Assembly: GCA_944990035.1 (NCBI GenBank)
Contig: CALYLX010000146.1
Location: forward strand, 124,001 to 188,000
Reading direction: 5' to 3'
DNA from: Clitopilus passeckerianus
Lineage: Eukaryota > Basidiomycota > Agaricomycetes > Agaricales > Entolomataceae
Length of the DNA: 64,000 bases
The notes beneath the pieces were generated by a model. It ran no database searches. It worked only from the letters and a program-made list of their open reading frames with translations, and was not told the DNA's origin. Position 1 is the stretch's first letter; every line of letters begins with the position of its first letter. The translations under genes were made by a program, and so were the position numbers. Positions 37,579-50,067 of this stretch are shown here, piece after piece.

Positions 37579-40497
37579 CTACCACTGCAACCTTTGCTCT
37601 CCTTCCTTAGATGCAAGCTCTTTCACGTCTCCAGAGTCCGTAATATGCTTGACCTTCCAGACACCGTTCAACCTGCCTTCTACCACTTTCACGCTCCCAG
37701 TCTTCTCATCCGCGGTGATTTCCAAAACTGCACCGAACTCTCCAACTTTGTCCAAATTTGGGACAGAGACCTTGACCTTCTCCAGCCTGGCTCCTGCTGC
37801 ATTGACAAGGATCGTGACATCCGTGGTATAATCATAGACAACAGTTTTCCGTTTCGAGGTCGTCGCACCAGCAGAGCCTTGTTCACGCATGACAATGGCG
37901 GATCCAGGTCGGAGAAGAAGCGGTAAGCTGAAGAAGTCATGCGTTTCCGTGACGTATCCTGGGCCTTGTCGTATCTTGCCATCGAGTAGACCATGCCATT
38001 TGCCCTCTGGAACATAGTACTGGACTATGGCCTCTTCGCTGAAAATTGGTACGACCATGAGGTTTGGTCCCAGCAGGTATTGTGTATCGATGTTCCAAGA
38101 CGTTGGATCCTTAGGAAACTCCACGAAGAGGGGTCGCATCATGGCCAGACCAGTTTTACTAGTGTCAATTGCCGTTGAGTATAGGTATGGCATGAGTGAA
38201 ATCTTGAGGTCGATGAATTTCTTCAGAACGAGATCGGCCTCGCCAGATTCATCGATCAGCCACGGAACCTGTGAAAGGCTTAGCAACGCAAGATGAGGGG
38301 TTTCTTCAAGTGCTCACTCTATAGCTGCCACTGCCATGAAGTCGAGAGTGACTGGAGAGTGCACCAAAGGCAAACCACCGTTTATACAAAGCGGGATCTG
38401 GTTTGCCTTCAAAACCGCCTAAGGAGAACCAAGGTTTGTCAGAATGGGAATATCCAGTTGTTTTCAGTGTCATACCGATATCATCTGTCAAGTTCATAAG
38501 TGACAAGGTAAAATGCAAGATTTGAACCATCACTTACGAGCCCAATATCCATACCCACAAAGGCCAAGGCTCAAGCCACCACGCAGGGTTTCAGCCATCG
38601 CCTCAAAAGTTGACATCGGGTCGCCTCCCCAATGAACAGGGAACCTCTGTCCGCCCGCAGTCGCGGAGCGAGCAAATACAATCGCCTTGTTCTTCCCCAG
38701 CAGCCGCTCTGCCACTTCAAAAGTGACCTTGTTGTATAGGAAAGAGTAGTAATTGTGCATGCGGTCAGGATCAGAGCCATCGTGATAGACCGTGTTGCCG
38801 GTTGGGATGCGTTCGCCGAAATCGGTCTATCCCAGAAGTGAGCCGTGGTTTACAAGAGGCAGACCTCACAACTTACCTTGAAGCAGTCAACGCCAAGGTC
38901 AACGAGCGCTTCGAGTTTCGATTGATACCATTCACAAGCCTCTGGGTTCGTGAAATCGATAACGCCCATCCCCGCTTGCTAGATGTCCAAGAGTCAATGC
39001 TTGACCCAAAATAAACCACCCCGACCACTAACCCAGAAATCATGTTGCCATACGCTTCCATCCAACTTCTTAATGAAATAGCCTTTCTCTGCACCTTCGT
39101 CGAAGATCTTGCTTTCTTGGCCAATGTACGGATTGAGCCACACCGAGATCTACATCGTCACCTTATGTCAGAGACGTTGAACAGTACAAGCAAGCACTGT
39201 GCACATACGTTATACCCATTCTCCTTCAACCGACGAAGCTGCCCAGGAGCATCGGGGAAGTACTGATCGTCGAACTCATAGTCACACCAGTGGAAGGCCT
39301 TCTGCCAAAAACAATCAAAATGGAAAACCCCGACAGCAATCTCTCTCTCCTCCATGCCTTTGAGGAACTGATTGACAGTTTCCTCATCGTAGCTTGTCGT
39401 AAAGGATGTGGATAACCAGAGACCAAACGACCACGGAGGTGGGAGGGCTGGTCTACCAGTAAGGAGTGTGTATCTTTCAATAATGGTAGCGGGGGTAGGT
39501 CCATGGATGATGTATGCCGACAGGGATTCGCCTGGAACTGCAATGTTGACTCTTGTCGTGCGTTCGCTTTGGACCTCGAAACTAACCAGCCCAGGATAGG
39601 GAATAAAGATCCCATATCCGCGGGAGCTAATATAGAATGGAACGTTCTTGTACGCTTGCTCGGAGGAGGTGCCTCCATCTTGATTCCACATTTCTACGGT
39701 CTGGGCAAGTGGTCAATAAAGAAAGAAAAAATGAAGGCGTAGTATATCCACCTGTCCATTCTTGATAAAAGGACTGAATCGTTCGCCCAATCCGTAAATC
39801 TTTTCACCAACAGACAACTGGAATTGCATCGTGAACCAACGGTCCCCCCTGTCAGGATCTTCAAGCGAGGAAGTCGGCAAAAGCGAGCTGGTGTTCCTCT
39901 TGACATAACCAACGGAGCGCCAACCAAGTTTGGTTAGCAATTGGTCGTTGCCAGCACCAAGAACGGTGGGGTTCTCCGTGCTATGTGCGACAATGTCGAC
40001 ATTGAATGCAGATGGTCGAAGGTCGATAGTTGCAGAGACGGCGTCAGTAGAGAGTGTAAGGCTGTCTTGCGTCTTCTGGGTTACTAAATTGTCTTTCCTC
40101 TTCGCTGCCTGTTAGACTGTTCAATAGATGCTCCAAATTGAGAATGAGAGATATTTACCAGAGCTTCCACGTCTATCTCAGGATACAATTCATAATTTGG
40201 ACCTTGTTTCGTCTTGGTTTGACCTTTCCAGTGATAGCCTGTCAGAAGAAGGATATTTTCTGACGGAGAAGAGCACTCGAGGGTGATGGTGGGTGCGTTA
40301 AGAGTATCGCCACGATGGTTGATGTGTTTCGAGGTCTATGCAATCAACTGAGTGATACTCTCTGAGCTGGCAGGAAGTTCACGTACTGCAACACAGCGAA
40401 TGCTATCTTCCTTCACCTCAGCTTTAACTGCTTCCACTGCCCAGTCGATGATCACGCCCTCCGCATTCCACCACATTCCATTGGAGACCTTCACCAT
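37579..40497 (-). CDS. Glycoside hydrolase family 31 (alpha-xylosidase YicI-like)
   Basis: GH31 retaining alpha-glycosidase; the best fit is the intracellular alpha-xylosidase group. Start at 40497 (MVKVSNGMWWN) with no signal peptide. Blocks: EKIYGLGERF (N-terminal beta-domain hallmark), MWNQDGGTSSEQAYKNVPFYIS, LPPPWSFGLWLSTSFTT (start of the barrel), VFHFDCFWQK, then DCFK/TDFGERIP with the nucleophile Asp (split by an intron about 38826-38876), FARSATAGGQRFPVHWGGD (with the acid/base Asp in this segment), ARDIGGFEG, FGALSSHSRLHGSGSYR, LMPYLY and the C-terminal beta domains. About 10 introns. Probable role: release of xylose from xyloglucan oligosaccharides; specificity is inferred from family resemblance. 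Confidence 0.88.
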
Positions 40498-40739
40498 ATC
40501 GGCTTATCGAGTTGATAGCGTTTATGCCTTCCAGGCATCAAAGAACGAGCATCCTTTTGTACTCTCCGTATTGACAGATGAAAGATCAGCTGAACTGGTC
40601 ATTGGATGTTCACAACGAAACGAAGCGCAGGCTCGGATTCGGACGCCAGCATCCAGTCCGGTCATCGGCCCGACGGACCGGTCTACGATGATCTTGGCTG
40701 GCGCCTCGCAACGAGCCAAGGATACGCGATTTTCCTTCA

Positions 40740-41616
40740 ATGACTTTCACTAGGTCAAGCCTGACCACCACGCTCTTTAAGTTCTATCTTGCTTCTGTGC
40801 TTCTGAGCTCTTGGCTTGTTTCTGCGCAGAACATCCCAAATCTCCCAACTTGCGCCCAAGGTTGAGCTGCCGATGCTCTGAAGGATTCAGGATGTGCAGC
40901 GTGTGTATCCAGCATTTCCTAGTAGCTGAAATTTTATATGGACTCTCTCTTAGCTCCGATGCCGTTTGCCAGTGCAAGGACACGACTTCAGGAGGCCTGG
41001 GATTCGTCAACTCTATTGACCGCTGCGCGCCTTTCGCTGGATGTACAACCGAAGACCAGTCAGCAACCTACGGTGCTGTTCACGTTTACTGTGCAAGTGG
41101 TATGCAGTCTCCCATCTCGCTTGAATCGCCTACCCTAAACGCTCGACTCACAGCTCTCGAGTCAACCACTTCGTCCACCGCAAGCAGTAAGTTTATTCAT
41201 CCATATCAAGACCTTACTCTTACCTGCACCGGCCAGGCACAGGCAGCACCAGCAAGGCTACCTCTTCCACTCCCACCGGTACTGCAAAGCCCACCTCAAC
41301 CAAGTCTCAAACGAGAAACACGGGTGCCGCCCCGACGACCTCTTCGTCAACTACCTCTTCCACAGGCCAAGTTACCGTGACCGTCTCGATTCCCCCCACC
41401 GGAAGCTCCTCCCCCACTACTCCTGTAACTACCTTCAGCCTTCCATCCTCTGCAGTTCCAACCGGTGACAGCACCTCCGTCGTCGTTGAGACCACCACTA
41501 GCACCTCTACGGATAACGCCGCTCTCGGCCTGCGCATTACCATGAATGGTCTACTGGCAACAATTATCAGTGTCAGCCTCATAGGCATATCGGTCGGATC
41601 TTTTGCAGTTCTCTAA
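40740..41616 (+). pseudogene. CFEM-domain cell-wall protein with in-frame TGA at a conserved Cys position
   Basis: ATG 40740 opens a signal peptide (KFYLASVLLSSWLVSAQ) and the mature start NIPNLPTCAQG. Codon 42 (40863-40865) is TGA; the same frame continues AADALKDSGC. An intron (about 40899-40951) leads to SDAVCQCKDTTSGGLGFVNSIDRCAPFAGC. The Cys spacing matches CFEM only if the TGA position is Cys (TGC or TGT). Two more introns lead to a Ser/Thr-rich stalk and a hydrophobic C-terminus (LLATIISVSLIGISVGSFAVL) typical of GPI anchors. CFEM proteins act at the fungal surface, some in haem uptake. A 31-nt splice (40861-40891) would remove the stop but breaks the Cys spacing. Marked pseudogene provisionally; a base-call error is equally possible. 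Confidence 0.7.
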
Positions 41617-42542
41617 ATTCTGGGTCAGGACAGTTGAAGGTCGAAGGAAAGGGGATGTTCAGTCTGTGTCAAATTCGCTCTAAGAAACTGCTCTGGCGGT
41701 TTGCCTCCATCCCTTCTCGCCTTGGGTGCCCATTGTGCCCATTGGTCCCTCACACCCCTATCTTTTACCCAAATCTCTTTTGATCTATCATGTACATATA
41801 ATCCTTAGTACTCCACGTTCAGCCTACTTGTTGTTGTAACAGTACTGTGTTCATATGTACGCACACGTCTATCCCACTGCCTCTTGATTCTTGCTTTATT
41901 CCGTGATTATTTCGGCAACTTCTCAGTCACTCCTCCTTCTGCCTTCTGGCTGTTGGGCTCCTTCATATCAGCGACAACGACCGGGCCTCTGGAAGTGATT
42001 TACCACACCTGACCAGGGAAGACCAGAGGTCAAAAAGAGGTTGGTCAAATTCCTACGATACCTTCCCTAAGGCTCAACTGGTGATGCATCAACTTCGCTG
42101 GCCGCTCGAAGAAGTATACCGCATCTTGACCACACACTTCATGAACTGCTACATTCCTTCCTGTCTCTGAGAATCATTCTTAACATTCAAGCGCATACAT
42201 GGAAGTGGGGGCACCATCATACTCAGGCGACTGAGTTGAGGGAATCCCAACCATCTGGATAGGACACTGCTTCCAGTCGTTGACACTACTTTGCGTCAGG
42301 TGTGACTTGCAACAGGAGGCTGACGTTCGTTGGAAAATATCAGTGCTCACTGTTCACAGCAACTGACAATGAGTCGAACACCAAACGCCTGAACAATAGG
42401 AGGCATCTTATAAACATAACTTACTACTCATCTAGAATAGCTACAATAATTCCAGAGGCGTACGATAGGCGAACTGGCACCAATTTCAACGTACAAAAGA
42501 ATGAAGTGGAAATAAATAACCGGGCAGGAGTCTTATTCTAGT
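41617..42542. other. Intergenic region between convergent genes, no supported gene
   Basis: About 0.9 kb between the CFEM stop and the stop of the membrane-protein gene on the other strand. The first 250 bp are C/T-rich, 3'-UTR-like sequence. A 79-codon open frame (42302-42541) has no recognisable features. Confidence 0.6.
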
Positions 42543-45244
42543 CTAAACCCAGTCCTGGGCTTTCGGGTTGGACGGAAGACCTATCCTAACCGGTGTAAGA
42601 GACCTAGGGGAGCCGGCACCTGATGGGGAGTCTGGCTGCGAAACGGGTGCAAACGGTGATGCAGACGGATAGGAAGGTGTGGCTCCTCCTACCGGGGTCA
42701 AATCGCGAGACCGTGGTCTGCCTGACGTACTTTCGGGTGAGGCGGTTTTCGGCGGCATAGGAAGCTGACCATAGGCATCGATTGCGTCCGTGTCCAAAGC
42801 TGGTCCATCAAACCAACGGCGTGAAGCAATGGTCGATGCGACGGATTTACGAAGGCCACCCTCACGGAACAGTGATGGTGTCGAGGACAACTTCAAGGGA
42901 GCACCGCTTGAATTGGTGTAGATGGATGGTCCGCGAACTTTCCCTGTGGCCGATTGATAGGAGAGTTCCGGTTGTTGCAGGGTGTTGGGGAAAGAGTCGG
43001 ATGGATATTTCTCGTCCTGACTCCCATCGAAACGAACTGGGAACTGGGAGCCGGCCTTTTCGGTATCGTTCGAGAAGTATACTGGGGTGAAGTCCATCCC
43101 TTCTAAAGTCTCGGTAACTTGGACTATGGAACCATAGTAAGCACAGGATCACATCGGAGCATTGGACAGACGCTCACGATAATGTGCGAGTCCTTTGCCA
43201 AAGTTAAGGCGGCACAGAATACCCAAAATCAGGGTTGCGACCGTGAAAATGTACGCGGTGACTGTCACCGTGGCGAAGAAGGGCCAGGTCCTGAAAATGT
43301 AGCGATATACTAAACGGTTGTCAGCGTTATTCACAGTAATATTCTCAATATATACTCACGACCACTGCCGAACATAGCAGAGGAAATTCCAACGAGAACA
43401 ACAGAGATGGCGCCAAATACAATGAACAACATCCTGTTTTCCTTTCTGACTGCGGACCATCCCTATGAAATTTGTTAGATCTACGGCCGAACGCCAAATT
43501 GGGTGAAGCAGCTCACAAGGATTAGCCAGGGGAAAGAGAGCTAAAATGGGAGAATCAGAAGTCAGACGATGAATGTGCTTGCTTGGAAGAACGCTTACGA
43601 TGAACACAATGGCGAACGCAGCCAAATACAATTTGCAATGGTGAGCAAGATGCATAAGCGTGCCATGAGAGACCTTGTCAATCCAGATACCACTTGATGT
43701 CAGGGTAAAGAACCAAGCTAGCTGCAAACTCGCAGAGAGTAGTAGTACCGTCTGAAATTGCTCAGGCTCAGGCAGGAAATGAAGAGAACCAAAGTCATAC
43801 CTTGTAGATCCTGTGAACTTGTGGTGATGCACCAACACGGCTGAAGGTCTGTGATGCGTAGACTTTGTAGAGCATGACAGATAGGTACAACGTTCCGACG
43901 AGGCTCAGAATGCTGAATACGGCGATGATGATCTATAGAACAGTGAGTAGACGTACGACTTTCGAGCAAAGACGAATCTGTACTGCATGTACTCTGCGTG
44001 CCTCCCACCAGGTGTCAAAAGAGGCTTCCGGGATGCAAGGTTCTAAAGCTAAGAGTCCATAGAAACGCTGCTTCAAGTTCTCTGCCGAATGAATCCGGAA
44101 GCCTGCCCAGGCAGTACCAAGGATATGGGCAACTAAAGTAGCCGCAAGGTGGGGCAAGGACTCATTCAGGATCTCAACAACGATGAGTTTCGCATTGCCG
44201 TTTCTGCGGACGAAAATACTCACTGTAACGATCGCCATTGACAAGGTCCAGAAATGGAAGAAAATGGACGCAATATCCTCTCGCTTTTCATCCTCGGCAC
44301 TGAAATCCATGAGTCATGACAGTCAATGGAAACTAAGTGGCCATTAGAATACTCACACATCATGAAACCACACAAATGTAGCTGAACAGATATTCCCTCC
44401 CATCTGGCTGTTGGCAGACTGCGCTTGTCCTGATTGACTCTGGTTATTGGAAGAAGCGGATGACGAAGTTGCGGGGAGGGATGTTGCTGACGGACTGGGC
44501 GATGCAGAAACAGCCGAGTTGCCAGAAGTAGTGGTAGTGGGCGTGCTTTGAGGTACAGAAGTCACGGATCCAGTGGGAAGCGTCGACGAGACAGGTATGG
44601 GAGTTGGAAAACCAACGGTTGCCGTTTCGCTGGAACTGGGAGTAGATATAGGCACTGGGGCCCCTTGGTGGTCGGTATCCCCAGCCAAAACTCCTCCTTC
44701 ATCCTCGTCATCACTATCGCTTTCGGAATCATCAGAATCATCCGAGTCTTCATCTCTGATTACGATTCTGCGCCTTGGACGGCGAGCCTTTGGACGACAA
44801 TAAGTCTTTGGAATATGATCAAGATATGCCTAAGAATACAACATACTTTCAGCCTGGATACCTTAGCGAGACCTCGTCTGTCCTTGCGCTTGTTGTATCT
44901 GGCAACAGAGTAGCATTGGGTTCCTGGCTGGCCGGGAATGCCATCGCACATTTGCAATTCTTGCCCGACGAAAACAGGAAGCTTCGAATCATGTGTACCA
45001 TTGACCTGGTTGAGTAGGTCTCAGAAAGATCAACCGCCTGCGAGTTGTTCGCTAATGTTACGCCTTGAAGTGTCACCAGGACCACACAGCTGGCCACAGC
45101 AAGGAAGAAGTAGAGAGTTGTAAATCGAGTTAAGGTTATTCTGGTATACTGCCAATTGTAATGTTAAGCACTCGGATTTGAGGCGGATTCGGTTATTTTC
45201 ATACCAATAACTTGACTCTAGTCAGTGTAGACGCCTGCTTCCAT
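42543..45244 (-). CDS. Multi-pass membrane protein with secreted N-terminal ectodomain, unknown family
   Basis: I do not recognise the family. The N-terminus has a hydrophobic leader (FTTLYFFLAVASCVVLVTLQG, near 45110) followed by a Cys-containing ectodomain (NCKCAMAFPASQEPNATLL, CDGIPGQPGTQC), an acidic run (EDSDDSDDSESDSDDEDEG, 44755-44700) and a Ser/Thr/Pro-rich stretch. Then come about seven hydrophobic helices: IASIFFHFWTLSMAIVTVSIF, LPHLAATLVAHILGTAWAGF, IIIAVFSILSLVGTLYLSVM, TVLLLSASLQLAWFFTLTSS, LAAFAIVFIV, MLFIVFGAISVVLVGISSAMF and FFATVTVTAYIFTVATLIL. A cytosolic tail of about 180 aa is Ser/Pro-rich and ends KAQDWV. The layout (secreted N-terminus, seven helices, phosphorylatable tail) is receptor-like, but that is inference. 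The start at 45244 (MEAG plus intron) is tentative; exon ends near 44820-44880 are unresolved. Confidence 0.6.
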
Positions 45245-45863
45245 GCCTCTCGGATCGACCTTGAGATAACTGGCAACATCTTCGTTTAGAAATGAATGAA
45301 TAAACCTGGCACCAAGACAGCCAGGATTGAAGATGTGATCAAAAAGAAAGTAAAACCCTCAGACTAGCTGAGTTGTACGATGAATTCGGCCAGCCGATAC
45401 CTCTGGAGAATGCACGCAAAGACGACGCACAGGAAGTAGCAGACGAGATGAGGGGAGGTGGTAGAGAACCAACGACTTGGTAACTATGGTATATAGCTTT
45501 GATCGCGGGTGGTCGGCCATCAACAAAGGTGCAAAATCGAGATTCGAGGTAATCTCCACAACAGCGTCCTCAGTTTGCAACCGTCATTACAACGGAGGGC
45601 TTGGCTAAATGTAAGAGGAGCAAACCTTGTAGTCAACAAGCTTGGCGAGTTCTTCATGGTGAATTGCCTTGCGACTGTGATAGATGGGAGATTTTGGTGC
45701 AAACGACTACCTTTGAAGTCCAACAACGCAAGATTCGTCGCTTGTGTTCTCGCTTTTGTACGTGGATAGCAATATGACAAGGTCCTAATTGACAGGTAGA
45801 GGTAATGAAAAGCAAACACAACGTGTTCCATTCCATTGTAACTAGGACCGGTTTATTTCAAGA
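45245..45863. other. Intergenic region, no supported gene
   Basis: About 0.6 kb between the membrane-protein start and the ARMT1 stop, both on the minus strand. Open frames on both strands (45359-45831) overlap each other and show no domain. Confidence 0.55.
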
Positions 45864-48123
45864 TTATTCAGATTTATTGAGAAAGGTTATGAGTCCGTAT
45901 CTAGTAGACGTGTAATCAGTTAACAAATGTCGACATGTACATGCCGTTGTACTCACTTTCCACTTGTCCGCCAAGTATTTCCCTCTGTATCTAGCCGATT
46001 GGCGATGTCCTTGTCAACTCCAACAATAACGTCTGCCTTGTTTGTTCTGAGGCTGAGAATGGGAAAACTGCCGGCCAGTGGACCTTTGATCACAGGTGTT
46101 AGGTCAGTTGTTGAGAGCAGGTTAGAATAATTGCTAACCGGTGGCTTCGTTGAAGGGAGTCCAGGCAGGCCACTTGACATCGCCAGTCAATCTATAGAGC
46201 GAGGTGAGTGGCGAGCAAGTCAAACTATCAGCCTGGGACCCACTTTCGATAGCTAGAAGACGGTTTGCTTGAGAAGAATGCTCAGATGATCCTGAACCAA
46301 AAACTTACTTGAGGTCACCCTATAAGACAGAATTGGGTCAAATAAGGTTCCCCATGATGGCTACAACTTACCTTGAAAACAACGAGATCGCTCTTCTGGA
46401 AATGGCTGAACAGTTCAGGAGCCAGTTGTTTCAAGTCCCAGTAGGGCCATGGCCCCGTCCAGAAATAGGCTTTCTCAGATACCACATTCCCACCTAGTGG
46501 TGTATCGTTTGGAACCGAGAGATTGAAAGTACCGTTTTCCAGATGTGACTGCCAGCGTTTCACCATATGAGATAGGTTTTTTAGTCCTTTGGTGAATTCA
46601 GTTTCTTCCCTGCCGGTAGGTCGGGGGAAGAAAGAAGGGTCGAGCAGTAATTCGATGGTTGCTTTGAAATCTGGCGGTGTGACATCGGAGACAAACCAAG
46701 GGATGAGTTTTGGGCTCAAAAGTCCCTTCAGTGACCGCGTATTTACATTCAGCGAAGAAGCTTACTGGAAGTAAACCTTTGACACATATGGGGTTCTAGT
46801 AACCAGGAAATCCGCAAATACGAGGTCTGTGAACAGCTTGATAGGAATGTCATTTAAGCTTCAGGACGGGTGGAATAGCAAGGATACCTCAAACCCAGCT
46901 GAGAGTAGACGTTCAGAAGAGTAAGCGAAGCATGGCAGGAATTCTTAAACATACCATTATCAAGCACAAAATCGACACGGCCACCTTTGAGGGTGCGCAC
47001 ATGCTCCCAGAGACTCTTTTGATCGTCCCTAAGAATGAACTCCGAGCGTGCTTTCTGAGCTTCTTTTCCGACAGTTTGCAAATGACCAATCTCGGAAGGC
47101 GTCAAATGCGTCAATAGAGAGAGATCCTTCACATGGTGAGTTTCACTGAGTACAGTCCACAGAAGTTGTTTTCACGAACAGTAGCATTTCCCCTGTGAAC
47201 CCAAGATGAGATCGAGTCAAGAAATGAGGCCTGAGAGTCTACCAGAGGCACATCTGAACCATTTCCTGAAAAAGAACGTGCAGCTTTTCTTCCTCCAAAA
47301 GGTCACTTTCAACCTCCAGTTCATGCATACTAGTTGCGATCTCTGTCAGAAGGATCAGCATCGGCTGACATAAAGCAAGCGAGACCACGCCAGGCGCTCA
47401 CTGAGGATGGATGCTCCAGAGCCAGCGAACGTCGATGTTTTCTGTTTCTCAAATGGATCATAGTACTTCCAATGAGTGGTTGTCACGAAGAAGGAACGAA
47501 ATAGACGATAGCTAGAATCCGGAGTCAGAAGAGCATCCCAATGGGAGAAGCTAGAAACTCACAGATAGCACTCTGCATAGAGCCACGGAGCGGTGAACCA
47601 GGTTCCATTGCCCTGGGAAGCTAAGACCTCCAACTCGTTGTTGTATACGTCAACCAGGTATTCCCCGTCTTCTTTCAAAGGCCTTCAGAGTTGCCTCAGC
47701 AGGGGTCTGCAAAGATACAGGCAACGGTACTGACTCCAAAGGGTGATCGCGCCCCATCTGATATTTAAGCTTGCTCAGCTTCTCAATGACTCCCTTTGCT
47801 TCGGATATCTTATCCTGTTGGCTTTGTTGATCTGGACCAAGCTTCTGAGCATCGAGAGAGAGGGTGTGGCAGACGTTGTAAAGCTGATCTATCACACCGG
47901 TGATTATGACTGGCCATCGCTTTACCACTGTTTCGTAGCTTATTATACTCATCGTCAGTAGAAATTCGGGATAGCGGATATGAATAAAACACTCACGAGA
48001 ATCTTATAAAAGGGTGTTAGTGGTTCAGAAAGCTACAGGTTACACGCAACAAGACTGGGAAGCATGGTCGTACCCCTTCTTATCTCTGGGGTCATAAGGA
48101 CCTAAGGTTGGCTTAAAGACCAT
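45864..48123 (-). CDS. ARMT1/DUF89 damage-control phosphatase-like protein, apparent 1-bp frameshift
   Basis: DUF89 family, subfamily III: metal-dependent phosphatases acting on sugar phosphates (human ARMT1 was also reported as a protein carboxyl methyltransferase). ATG 48123 gives MVFKPTLGPYDPRD. Later: TVVKRWPVIITGVIDQLYN; NNELEVLASQGNGTWFTAPWLYAECYLYR; FVLDNAGFELFTDLVFADFL (metal-site DN, spliced over three exons 46840-46990); IPWFVSDVTPPDF; FWTGPWPYW; FKGDL..NYRKLTGD (metal-site Asp); and the end SGKYGLITFLNKSE, which needs a last intron with its GTGAGT donor near 45954. Near 47673-47679 the frame slips by one base: after PAEATLKAF the protein resumes as EDGEYLVDVYNN only if one base is removed from a T or A triplet. 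About nine introns. Family confidence is high. Confidence 0.85.
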
Positions 48124-48480
48124 AATAAGCACTGAAAACGGAGGTATTGGATTCGTATAGTATGTGGTTGAGGTTCATCACGTCGAAGCTCGAAGTGATG
48201 AGAGGTCCAAGGTCGGGCCGAAGGTTTCCCACGGTAGGAATCATTCTGCAAAAAGAGCACTTTCGATCAAGAGGCTAATACTATTCCTCGTTGAATTGAA
48301 GATTCACGAAGTATTTATATGGGTATTATGAGGAGATACCGAACATCCGCCACGTTTATGTGGCACAAAGCAAATTACACTAACAAGAAAGTAACTATGA
48401 ATTCAAAGTAAGAAATGTCTTTCCGTTCCGCGAGATTTCGAGGCGAGCGCACAGAGGGCCAGCCCTGGCTACAGTCCGAT

Positions 48481-49642
48481 TCAGTAGAGATCTGAGAAGT
48501 CCAACTTCGGAGATGGCCACTGGTTTGCCGAATCAATCACAGTAAGGCTAGATCGTTCGCTGATTTTGGTTTTGTTAACTACAGAAGGTTTCTCACAACA
48601 AACAGAAGGTGCTCACTTTGACGACAACCCAACGAGAAATGACGTCTTTCACCCGACTTTCCAGCACATGTTTACAGTGTTTGCACCCAATAGAGGCGTT
48701 CAGAGACTCGAATGAGGATTGGATGGTTTTTGGCGAGAGGTCTGGGGATACAACTCAAACCTTTCCTGTTGAACAAAATTGATGTACTCACCACACTTCG
48801 CCTCCCAGACGAAATAAGCGGCCGTCATCGTCCAAGCCCTTGAGAGCTGCTTTTGTTGAAGGAAGTCACATTTTTTCGTCGGCGGATGGGGGTGGGGTGG
48901 CTGGCTCATGATCGATTTCAGCATGTCGAGACGGTGTAAATGGAGAGCGAAGAGCCGCTTCAGGTAGATTGCGCCCATGCATTTAGCAACGTGATCACTA
49001 ATACCCAATAGGGACTGCGAAAGAAGATGTGAAGAAGTCGTTACCGCCAAATTATAGACATTGAAACTCGCTGCCAGGGAGTAGAGCTCCAAAGGGTATA
49101 GGGGGGCGAAAGTCAGTATAGTGTCGTAGCAGGGGTTAGATGGTATAAGAAGAGTCGCTGGGTTGATCCCATAGGTAGGCATGGCTGTGACACCATCAAC
49201 AACAGCCTGGAAGAGAACGTTCGTAGAGAAAGCAAGATTATAGAGGAAGTGTAACATGACATCTAGGGTTTGCGATGTCACCGGTATCTGTACAATGTTT
49301 TGGGTTTTTTCGTCCCAGTGAGCATCCCGAAGCAGTGCGCAGAACGCATCGTCGGATGCATTGTGTATGATGTGGGTGTGAACATGAAAGAGGACGGAGT
49401 CGGAAGTATGGAACACAAGATTAGAATCCGCGCCGTGAGCACCAGGTGGGAAAGACACCGATATTGTTGTGTGTTGCTCGTAGGACTGCCCAAGTGTATC
49501 ATGGTCAGAAACATGATCATGAATTCGTACAGGCTTGATAGGGATGAGGTCATGATCTGCAACATGAACGATCGATGCTCACCGGCAGAGTGATATTACC
49601 AGCGTCGGTGTTCCACGTGTTTGCTAGCGAGGAATTCAACAT
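48481..49642 (-). CDS. BTB/POZ-like protein 1 with C-terminal CxxC motif
   Basis: First of three tandem paralogues. Exon 1 (ATG 49642, MLNSSLANTWNTDAGNITLP) splices in phase to SYEQHTTISVSFPPG; the longer single frame seen here starts at GTG and is not the real start. The BTB-like core has LVFHTSDSVLFHVHTHIIHNAS, IPVTSQTLDVMLHFLYNL, LLIPSNPCYDTILTFAPLYPLELYSLAASF and MGAIYLKRLFALHLHRLD. After an intron ending TATCCCCAG, a conserved tail reads DLSPK..SSFESLNASIGCKHCKHVLESRVKDVISRW (cited as cue). A final exon gives KLDFSDLY-stop (48481). BTB domains mediate dimerisation or cullin-3 recruitment; the partner here is unknown. About 290 aa. Confidence 0.75.
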
Positions 49643-50067
49643 CGAAAGCAAGCAGGATGGGAAGATGTTATGCGTACGCCCGTGAATTGCCATATAAAAC
49701 CTTGTTCCATGAGGGATGATGATGAAGAAGAAATTTCCAGGCACTCTCCGTAGAGAACGTGCGATACGGACAGATGGCGAAGACAGCATTTGAGTTGATA
49801 CTTAACGGGGAGGGAAAGTGTTGACGTCCAAAATGACGAGTGTTCTGCTGGTCCTGCTCTTATCGGCGATCATTCGCTTGAACAAATGCCGTTAAATGCC
49901 GTCTTAGTAAGTTCCAGGAGACTAGAATGAATCCATCGATTTCTCCGACCAGGAAAGCTAACCATGATGGAGAGAACCAGTGACCGCCACGTTTTGATCT
50001 CATGTTCTGAGATAGCACTAGATATGTATTGGAAGTGGAGCAACCATTAAGACGGCGATGATCAAGC

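Noticed and set aside
40861..40891. 31-nt intron that would remove the TGA in the CFEM gene
   Set aside because: Shorter than every other intron in the window, and it breaks the CFEM cysteine spacing.
49456..49458. Apparent start of BTB-1 at this position
   Set aside because: The codon is GTG, and the paralogues start in an upstream exon; ATG 49642 with an in-phase intron is better.
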